Shown in pieces: positions 1-4,867 of a stretch of 10,219 nucleotides of DNA. Under the pieces are notes generated by a model that did not search any database, was not told the DNA's origin, and saw nothing but the letters and a program-made list of their open reading frames with translations. The number at the start of each line of letters is the position of its first letter. The first letter of the stretch is position 1. The DNA is taken from contig CALGUJ010000205.1 of the NCBI GenBank assembly GCA_937902055.1, positions 1-10,219 on the forward strand. The letters run 5' to 3'. This stretch comes from an uncultured Pelolinea sp. (GTDB lineage: Bacteria > Chloroflexota > Anaerolineae > Anaerolineales > Anaerolineaceae). The translations under genes and the position numbers were made by a program.

Positions 1-1
1 C

Positions 2-445
2 GGGTTCAACGACGTGCATACCCGCGCGCACGTCTACCGCGCCATCCTGGAGGGGTTGGCGTACGCCCTGCGCGATGGCAAGGAACGCACCGAGAAGCGC
101 TCCAACGTGACCATCGACCAAATCCGCGTGGCGGGCGGCGGCAGCCAAAGCAACGCCGCCATGCAGTTGACCGCCGATATTTTTAATCTGCCGGTCTCCC
201 GTCCGCATCTTTATGAAGCTTCAGGATTGGGCGCCGCGATCAACGCGGCGGTGGGAATCGGCTTGCATGCGGATTATGCCGCAGCCATCAAAGAAATGAC
301 CCGCCTGGGCGAAACCTTCATGCCCAATCGCCAGGCCAGCCAAATCTATAATCAGCTGTACAACGAAGTTTACCGGCACATGTACGATCATCTGCAGCCT
401 TTTTATAAGTCGATGCAGGCATTCACATTCCCGGAAAAATTCTAA
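2..445 (+). CDS. FGGY-family carbohydrate kinase, C-terminal part (5' truncated by window)
   Basis: This is the last ~147 residues of a sugar kinase of the FGGY family (xylulokinase/glycerol kinase/YgcE-like), which phosphorylates a sugar or polyol with ATP in the cytoplasm. The reading frame is open from base 2, so the gene begins outside the window. The C-terminal FGGY actin-like ATPase domain is recognisable. It has the helix around RAHVYRAILEGLAYALRD, the glycine-rich nucleotide loop RVAGGGSQSNAAMQ, and the EASGLGAAINAAVG segment that closes the ATP site. The tail (LYNEVYRHMYDHLQPFY) is typical of the xylulokinase-like branch. The stop TAA is at 443-445. The substrate cannot be told from this half. 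The gene points toward the tRNA and converges with the minus-strand PTS cluster, so it is probably not part of that cluster. Its G+C looks higher than the cluster's. Confidence 0.85.
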   Translation, partial: GFNDVHTRAHVYRAILEGLAYALRDGKERTEKRSNVTIDQIRVAGGGSQSNAAMQLTADIFNLPVSRPHLYEASGLGAAINAAVGIGLHADYAAAIKEMTRLGETFMPNRQASQIYNQLYNEVYRHMYDHLQPFYKSMQAFTFPEKF

Positions 446-470
446 GGTCTCAAACAAAACCGCAGTTGCC

Positions 471-499
471 TTGACGGTTCTCCCGCGCTGCGGTATATT
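471..499 (+). promoter_or_regulatory. Sigma-70-type promoter of the tRNA-Arg gene
   Basis: A -35 box TTGACG (471-476) and a -10 box TATATT (494-499) are separated by exactly 17 bases, and the tRNA starts 11 bases after the -10 box. The element lies inside an inverted repeat, CCGCAG (460-465) and CTGCGG (488-493). The right arm is followed by an AT-rich stretch, so the same DNA might also weakly terminate the upstream kinase transcript. Confidence 0.75.
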
Positions 500-510
500 A
501 TTTATTCCAC

Positions 511-584
511 GCCCTCGTAGCTCAATTGGATAGAGCGTTTGCTTGCGGAGCAAAAGGCTGCAGATTCGAGTTCTGCCGGGGGCA
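511..584 (+). tRNA. tRNA-Arg, anticodon GCG
   Basis: A full cloverleaf can be folded by hand. The acceptor stem pairs 511-517 with 577-583, with one T-G wobble. The D stem is GCTC/GAGC (520-523/533-536). The anticodon stem is TTTGC/GCAAA (538-542/550-554) around the loop TTGCGGA, and the T stem is GCAGA/TCTGC (560-564/572-576) with loop TTCGAGT. The anticodon at 545-547 is GCG, which reads CGC (Arg). The arginine identity elements A20 (base 530) and C35 are present, as are U33 and G37. The discriminator is A584. The 3' CCA is not encoded (CAC follows) and must be added after transcription. Most bacteria read CGU/CGC/CGA with tRNA-Arg(ACG) modified to inosine, so a GCG anticodon is uncommon. 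Confidence 0.93.
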
Positions 585-587
585 CAC

Positions 588-618
588 AAAAAGAGTGATT
601 TTCATCACTCTTTTTTTT
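588..618 (+). terminator. Intrinsic terminator after tRNA-Arg, probably bidirectional
   Basis: A perfect 12-bp stem (588-599 with 604-615) has a 4-base loop TTTC and a run of eight T (611-618) that overlaps the distal stem. It begins 4 bases after the tRNA. On the minus strand the same hairpin has an A-run before it and five U at its end, and it lies about 25 bases beyond the stop codon of the SIS gene. It can therefore serve as the terminator of the minus-strand cluster as well. Confidence 0.9.
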
Positions 619-641
619 GTTCCTGTTTATTGAGCGGCAAA

Positions 642-1811
642 TTACTTGTTTGTCACCCATTTATCCTTGTACATTAAGTTGGAAAAGGCGGCGATAAACT
701 CCGGCTTGTCCATCGACAACCGGTCAGGGTGCAAGCCGTTTCCCAATAAACCAAAATGATAAGCCGTCTGCCAAAGGGGAACCATATAGAAAATGGGGGA
801 AAGCAACTCTGGAACATCCGCAGGGATTTCAATGCGTACGTCAGGTTCAAAACCGCAATCCGTTCCTTCCGGCAAAACCAAAGCAACTTTTGCGCCAATG
901 ACTTGGGCTGCCCTGGTTATTTTCAAAATACGATCCTGCAAGGGGCCAGGCGCGGCAATCCCGACCAGGCCCATCGATTTCTTTAAAGTTTGCATAGGAC
1001 CGTGTACAAAATTATCGGCTTCAAAGCTTTGGCTGGGCACGCCGGCGCATTGGCTGAGAGCCAACGCGCATTCATCCGCCGTGGAGGCATTGGGGCCGCT
1101 GCCAATACAGAAAAAGGATGTCGCGGCTTTCAGACGATTTACGTTCTCACCTGCAACGGATTCATACTTCCGCATGAACTCGCCTATCTGCGCGGGCATT
1201 CTCTTCATGCCGTTATCCAGGTCTTGCCAGGCTGCCGCATTTTCTGCAATGGTTGAAAACTTCAATCCCAGCAGCATCATGCGAAATAAAGCGCTGGCAT
1301 AGGTTCGCGAAGCGGGCATCTCATGCTTGGGGCCGCCGGGACCGATAAAAACCTGATCCACAACCAAAGCCAGCGGTGAATTCTCGATATCCGTTACGCC
1401 AACTGTGAAAGCGCCCTTGCTTTGCGCAAATTTAACCACCGCGTCATCCCCTTCGGTTTTACCGGAATGTGAATGAAAAAACACGGCTGTTTTATCATCC
1501 AGGAATTTCGGCGGGTAACTTTTAAAAACGCTGGATACGTACGGAAAAGACCAAAACGAAGTCATCGCATCAAAAAAGTATTTTTCCGCAATCGTTGCAA
1601 AGTAAGAGGAACCTGTGCCTAACAATACGAACTTTTCGATTTTTCTTTTTCGGATTTCATCTGCAATTAAATCAGCTTGCCTGGTGACCTTTTCATCAAG
1701 GCATTGTTGGAGAACCTGGGGGATCATCTGGATGGATTCCCAAACCCAGTAGGGATGCGCAGTCCTTTTTTCATCCGTTTTGGGGGGATTGTTATTCTTC
1801 TCATTAATCAT
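642..1811 (-). CDS. Double-SIS-domain sugar-phosphate isomerase/deglycase-like protein (GlmS isomerase/FrlB/AgaS type)
   Basis: A 389-residue cytoplasmic protein with two SIS (sugar isomerase) domains, as in the isomerase half of GlmS, the AgaS isomerases and the fructosamine-6-phosphate deglycases FrlB/FraB. The N-terminal SIS domain shows the phosphate-binding GTGSS (65-69) and HSHSGKTEGD (113-122). The C-terminal one shows IGSGPNASTADE (236-247) and the conserved HGP (270-272). Aligning on that histidine, the lysine and glutamate used by GlmS (K485, E488) appear to be Ala251 and Gln254 here, so the chemistry may differ. The frame extends further upstream, but the ATG at 1811 is preferred: AAAGGA lies 8 bases before it and the extra N-terminus would not be SIS-like. 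It is the last gene of the minus-strand cluster, 120 bases after the regulator. A role in isomerising or de-glycating the imported phosphosugar is inferred; the family is fairly certain, the substrate is not. Confidence 0.85.
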   Translation of the reverse strand: MINEKNNNPPKTDEKRTAHPYWVWESIQMIPQVLQQCLDEKVTRQADLIADEIRKRKIEKFVLLGTGSSYFATIAEKYFFDAMTSFWSFPYVSSVFKSYPPKFLDDKTAVFFHSHSGKTEGDDAVVKFAQSKGAFTVGVTDIENSPLALVVDQVFIGPGGPKHEMPASRTYASALFRMMLLGLKFSTIAENAAAWQDLDNGMKRMPAQIGEFMRKYESVAGENVNRLKAATSFFCIGSGPNASTADECALALSQCAGVPSQSFEADNFVHGPMQTLKKSMGLVGIAAPGPLQDRILKITRAAQVIGAKVALVLPEGTDCGFEPDVRIEIPADVPELLSPIFYMVPLWQTAYHFGLLGNGLHPDRLSMDKPEFIAAFSNLMYKDKWVTNK

Positions 1812-1931
1812 CGGTAATATCCTTTCAGAATTGAATGCATTAATAAGCTTCCATGCAATTGTTGAATGGAGCATTGAAGATAGGATGGATTGTTTAGAGA
1901 TGAAATGCAAAAGCGGTTTTGAATCGGAAAT

Positions 1932-2726
1932 TTATGCCAATATCACTGTTGTACCTGTTTTTTCGATCTCGTTTACAAATTCGCTTGAACAGTTCTTGTC
2001 AGTGACGATTGCATCGACTTCATTGATATCGGCAATATGGAGCAAGCATACTTTTCCGAATTTGGTAGAATCGCTGACCACGACCGTTTTTTTACTGACT
2101 GCGATCATTTTGCGTTTCAGGGGTGCAATCGTCGGCTCGGTGGTGGTAAAGCCCTTACTGATGGAAACGCCATCAATGCCCATAATCGCGATATCCGGGG
2201 CAAAACGACCAATTGAATCAAAAGAGATATCTCCAATCAGATCTTCCATTTCACGATGGATCAAACCACCGGTCAGGTAGATCTTCGCATCAGGGATATC
2301 GAGTAATATCGGCAGTAAATGGATGGACGTGGTGATGATCGTCAGCCCGCGCTTGGATTTTAAATTCTTGGCGACAGCATAGGCAGTGCTGCCCCCATCG
2401 ATGATCACGGCGTCCCCATCATTGATCAGGTTAATGGTGGCCAGCCCGATTTTGGCTTTTGCCTCTGCGTTGGTTTCTTCCCGCAGTTCAAGAAATTTTT
2501 TCTCAACGATGAGATCCTCTGAAGGATTATCTGGAAGAATGGCGCCCCCATGCGTTCGCAGGATCAAATCCCTTTTTTCCAATTCTGCCAGGTCCATGCG
2601 GATCAGGGATGGACTCACATTGAAATACTTCACGAGATCTGATACCACCACTTTTTTCTCGTGTATCAGTTTCTCGAGAATCAGTTGAAGCCTCTCTTCT
2701 CTAAAGACCTTATCTTTGTGGTCCAT
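1932..2726 (-). CDS. DeoR/GlpR-family transcriptional regulator
   Basis: A 264-residue DNA-binding regulator of sugar catabolism. The N-terminal winged helix-turn-helix (about 10-62) has the family signature SPSLIRMDLAELEKRDLILR ending in THGGA. The C-terminal sensor domain (about 90-240) has INDGDAVIIDGGST (101-114), the DeoRC phosphosugar-binding region related to ribose-5-phosphate isomerase, plus TGGLIHREMEDLIG and SDSTKFGK. Members usually repress the neighbouring operon until a phosphorylated sugar intermediate binds. AGGAAAAG lies directly before the ATG at 2726. The gene sits between the IIC gene and the SIS gene, and a long imperfect palindrome 49-90 bases upstream of its start is a candidate operator. 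It probably controls the PTS cluster and itself. The family call is firm; the effector is unknown. Confidence 0.92.
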   Translation of the reverse strand: MDHKDKVFREERLQLILEKLIHEKKVVVSDLVKYFNVSPSLIRMDLAELEKRDLILRTHGGAILPDNPSEDLIVEKKFLELREETNAEAKAKIGLATINLINDGDAVIIDGGSTAYAVAKNLKSKRGLTIITTSIHLLPILLDIPDAKIYLTGGLIHREMEDLIGDISFDSIGRFAPDIAIMGIDGVSISKGFTTTEPTIAPLKRKMIAVSKKTVVVSDSTKFGKVCLLHIADINEVDAIVTDKNCSSEFVNEIEKTGTTVILA

Positions 2727-2774
2727 CTTTTCCTAAACCTCAATAGTATTTTACAATTAACAACGATTTTTTTT

Positions 2775-2816
2775 GTTGATGAGCGAATTTTGAATAAATC
2801 ACATTCGCCCATCAAC
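2775..2816. promoter_or_regulatory. Long imperfect palindrome upstream of the deoR-type gene (candidate operator)
   Basis: GTTGATGAGCGAAT (2775-2788) faces ATTCGCCCATCAAC (2803-2816). The 14-base arms differ at one position and are separated by 14 bases. In minus-strand RNA the odd pair becomes G-U, so a hairpin is also possible. No U-run follows in the direction of transcription (an A-run does), so it is not a normal terminator. Its place just before the regulator gene suggests autoregulation. Confidence 0.5.
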
Positions 2817-2849
2817 CTTACTGCTTTTCAGCTATAATTTTTTTGTGTT

Positions 2850-2879
2850 GATGCAGCTGGACATAAATCCAGCTGCATC
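2850..2879 (-). repeat. Perfect 12-bp inverted repeat 3' of the IIC gene
   Basis: GATGCAGCTGGA (2850-2861) and TCCAGCTGCATC (2868-2879) are perfect reverse complements with a 6-base loop. It begins 16 bases after the IIC stop. A-rich rather than U-rich sequence follows it on the minus strand, so it is not a classical terminator. It could protect the 3' end of the PTS mRNA, attenuate transcription into the regulator gene, or bind protein. Confidence 0.6.
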
Positions 2880-2895
2880 GATACGCCCTTCGAGA

Positions 2896-3939
2896 TTAGA
2901 GATCCAAACCCACTTTGGATTCCGATTTCTTTTTCTGCTGATCCGCTTTCAAAACCGGTTTCAAAACCAGCAGCATGGCCGCTCCGGCTATCGCACCGAT
3001 GATAATGCTGACAATCCACATCAAAGGTTTGTTGGCAAGAGCAAAGATGAACAAACCACCATGGGGAGCCATCAACGAAACACCCGCCATGTAGCTCACC
3101 AACGCGCCCACAGCCGAACCAACCATGATGGATGGGATTACGCGCAGAGGGTCCGCAGCCGCGTAGGGAATCGCAAACTCGGTGATAAAGCAAGCGGCGC
3201 CGATGAAACAGCCGGTCAGTCCACCTTGTTCGTCTTCGGTGAACTTATTCTTGGCAGCCAGCATGGCGAAAGCAATCGCCAAAGGCGGAACCATACCGCC
3301 GACCATGACTGCCGCCATGGGAACCCAGTTATTGTTCTGTGAAGCGGCCAACGCGAAAGCGTAAGCAGCTTTATTTACCGGGCCGCCCATATCGAATGCC
3401 ATCATCGCGCCCAAAATCAATGAAATGATCACGGTTCCGGAAACGCTCATGTTATTGAGCATATTGGCGAAAGTGGTATTCAACCATGTGGCTGGCGGGC
3501 CAATCAGGTAGAAGGTGGCCAAACCGACAATCAGGGTTCCGATCACGGGGATGAACAGTACCGGCATCAATGAACGGATTGCTGCGGGCAAGTTGATTTT
3601 TTTCAAATAAAGTACAACGTAACCAGCCAGGAAACCGGACAACAAACCACCGATGAAACCAGCCCCAATCCGATTCGCAACCATACCGCCGATAAAACCA
3701 ACCGCGATAGCCGGGCGATCTGCGATGGAAAAAGCAATATACGCAGAAAGCACTCCAACCATCACGCCAAAGGCGTCCTTGCCAATCCAGAAAATTTGGG
3801 CTGCCAGGTTGCTGTCATTGAAAACATAGATGCCGCCGAACAGGAAACCCAAGGCAATCAATATTCCGCCCGCTACTACGAAGGGAATAAAGTAGGAAAC
3901 GCCTGTCAACAAATGCCTTTGTAAATCTCGTCCTTTCAT
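2896..3939 (-). CDS. PTS fructose-family transporter, subunit IIC (membrane permease)
   Basis: A 347-residue integral membrane protein with about nine hydrophobic segments that carries the sugar across the cytoplasmic membrane, where IIB phosphorylates it. It has the fructose-type IIC landmarks: the N-terminal HLLTGVSYFIPFVVAGGILI segment, repeated GFIGG motifs (82-98), FDMGGPVNKAAYAF (182-195), ITEFAIPYAAADPLRVIP (252-269) and APHGGLF (291-297). The tail is short and charged and has no fused IIA or IIB domain. The start at 3939 has a good ribosome site, AAGGAG, 6 bases ahead. It lies 90 bases after IIB, a wider gap than between the preceding genes. The family covers fructose, mannosylglycerate and several uncharacterised sugars; with no fruK beside it the substrate is open. 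Confidence 0.92.
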   Translation of the reverse strand: MKGRDLQRHLLTGVSYFIPFVVAGGILIALGFLFGGIYVFNDSNLAAQIFWIGKDAFGVMVGVLSAYIAFSIADRPAIAVGFIGGMVANRIGAGFIGGLLSGFLAGYVVLYLKKINLPAAIRSLMPVLFIPVIGTLIVGLATFYLIGPPATWLNTTFANMLNNMSVSGTVIISLILGAMMAFDMGGPVNKAAYAFALAASQNNNWVPMAAVMVGGMVPPLAIAFAMLAAKNKFTEDEQGGLTGCFIGAACFITEFAIPYAAADPLRVIPSIMVGSAVGALVSYMAGVSLMAPHGGLFIFALANKPLMWIVSIIIGAIAGAAMLLVLKPVLKADQQKKKSESKVGLDL

Positions 3940-4000
3940 TTTTAACTCCTTATTAAGATTGAATTTAGCTAACTTTCGGATAAATTGATCGAATCCAGTA

Positions 4001-4014
4001 TTTCCTCCTTTCTT
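4001..4014 (-). promoter_or_regulatory. Orphan strong Shine-Dalgarno-like sequence between IIB and IIC
   Basis: On the minus strand the gap between IIB and IIC contains AAGAAAGGAGGAAA with no ATG at a suitable distance. A CTG five bases after GGAGG opens only a nine-codon frame (MDSINLSES if initiated). The IIC gene has its own ribosome site further on. This could be a remnant start, a tiny leader frame, or an RNA-protective ribosome-binding stretch. Confidence 0.3.
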
Positions 4015-4029
4015 GTGTTGTTTCTCCGT

Positions 4030-4347
4030 CTATTTCTGTGATGCGGCAATTTTTTTGGCTTTTTCCAGGGCTTTTTGAGCATTTCCGACAAACTCACCCG
4101 GATCGATCACAATGGGGTTTTTCGACTCAAAGCGGTCCAGATCCCTAACCCCAATGTTCACTGCAAAGATGATCAATTCAGCTTCTTCAATGTCATTTTG
4201 GGATAACTGGTTTTCCACGCCCATCGCGCCCTGAATCTCGATCTTGATCTCATCGCCCGCCAATCTGGCGGCTTTCTTCACCGCTTCAGCCGCCATGTAG
4301 GTATGGGCAATTCCTCCGGCACATGCAGTAATCGCAACAATTTTCAT
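4030..4347 (-). CDS. PTS fructose-family phosphotransferase, subunit IIB
   Basis: A 105-residue cytoplasmic protein that takes the phosphoryl group from IIA and passes it to the sugar held by IIC. The fructose-type active-site loop is at the N-terminus: ITACAGGIAHTYMAAEA, with Cys9 as the phosphorylated residue (the usual form is ACPTGIAHTFMAAE). The length matches a single IIB domain. The ATG at 4347 is chosen because the active-site strand starts immediately after it and AGAGGTGG lies just before it. The gene starts 10 bases after the stop of IIA, so the two are surely co-transcribed. The AGG in place of the usual PTG before IAHT is a mild variation of the loop and not evidence of inactivity. 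Confidence 0.93.
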   Translation of the reverse strand: MKIVAITACAGGIAHTYMAAEAVKKAARLAGDEIKIEIQGAMGVENQLSQNDIEEAELIIFAVNIGVRDLDRFESKNPIVIDPGEFVGNAQKALEKAKKIAASQK

Positions 4348-4357
4348 CTTCCACCTC

Positions 4358-4867
4358 TTATGATTTAGAATGGGCAAGATCTTCCAAATGCTTCTCGCCA
4401 TTAAGGATCGCATTATAAATATCCTGGTAGCAATTTGCAGCATACAAATCGTCGCAAAATTCACTATGAACCAGCAAACGCGCCAGGCGCGCCAAAACCG
4501 CCATATACGCATCAGCGGACATGCGATTGGGGATTGCCAGGAGGAAAACCAGTTTCACTTCTCCTCCGCCCAGATCGGTTTCATACTGGAAACCTTGCTT
4601 GCATCGGCCGAAAGCCACTCCGGCTTCAATCACCGCGTCGCTTTTTCCATGCGGAATGGCGATGAAATTGCCCATATACGTGGGGCCCAGTTTTTCTCTT
4701 TCATAAACCGATTGAATATACTCGGCTTTATTCGAGAGATGGCCGGCCTTGCCAAGCAAATCAGCCAGAAAATCGATGACTTCTTCTTTTGATTTGATGT
4801 CATCCATATTTAACGCAACTGTAGCTGGTTCGATGACTTCACTGATTTTCAGGTAGTTATTTTGCAT
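4358..4867 (-). CDS. PTS fructose/mannitol-type phosphotransferase, subunit IIA
   Basis: A 169-residue cytoplasmic protein of the PTS EIIA type-2 domain family. It receives phosphate from HPr and donates it to IIB. The active-site motif is NFIAIPHGKSDAV, with His73 as the phosphorylated residue, preceded by the typical REKLGPTYMGN. The domain nearly fills the chain, with a short charged tail. Its ATG (4867-4865) lies inside the end of the upstream dehydrogenase frame, overlapping by 11 bases, so translation is probably coupled; only a weak AGAGAAA precedes it. General PTS proteins (EI, HPr) are not in the window and must be supplied from elsewhere. Confidence 0.93.
   Translation of the reverse strand: MQNNYLKISEVIEPATVALNMDDIKSKEEVIDFLADLLGKAGHLSNKAEYIQSVYEREKLGPTYMGNFIAIPHGKSDAVIEAGVAFGRCKQGFQYETDLGGGEVKLVFLLAIPNRMSADAYMAVLARLARLLVHSEFCDDLYAANCYQDIYNAILNGEKHLEDLAHSKS

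Noticed and set aside
511..584. An integration (att) duplication of the tRNA 3' end
   Set aside because: No second copy of the T-arm/acceptor sequence was found near the far end of the cluster or elsewhere in the window, and no integrase gene is present.
793..1302. A 169-residue plus-strand open frame opposite the SIS gene
   Set aside because: The SIS motifs on the minus strand explain the sequence; this frame has no family resemblance.
2775..2879. The two inverted repeats read as ordinary rho-independent terminators
   Set aside because: On the transcribed minus strand both are followed by A-runs rather than U-runs, and on the plus strand the T-runs come before the stems.
2845..3342. A 165-residue plus-strand open frame opposite the IIC gene
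   Set aside because: The product is low-complexity, rich in Gln/His/Arg, with no recognisable fold, and the opposite strand encodes clear PTS IIC motifs.
2896..4867. A plain fructose or mannitol PTS operon
   Set aside because: No fruK accompanies the transporter, and mannitol transporters belong to a different, usually fused IICB(A) type; the fructose-family IIA/IIB/IIC with two dehydrogenases points to another sugar.
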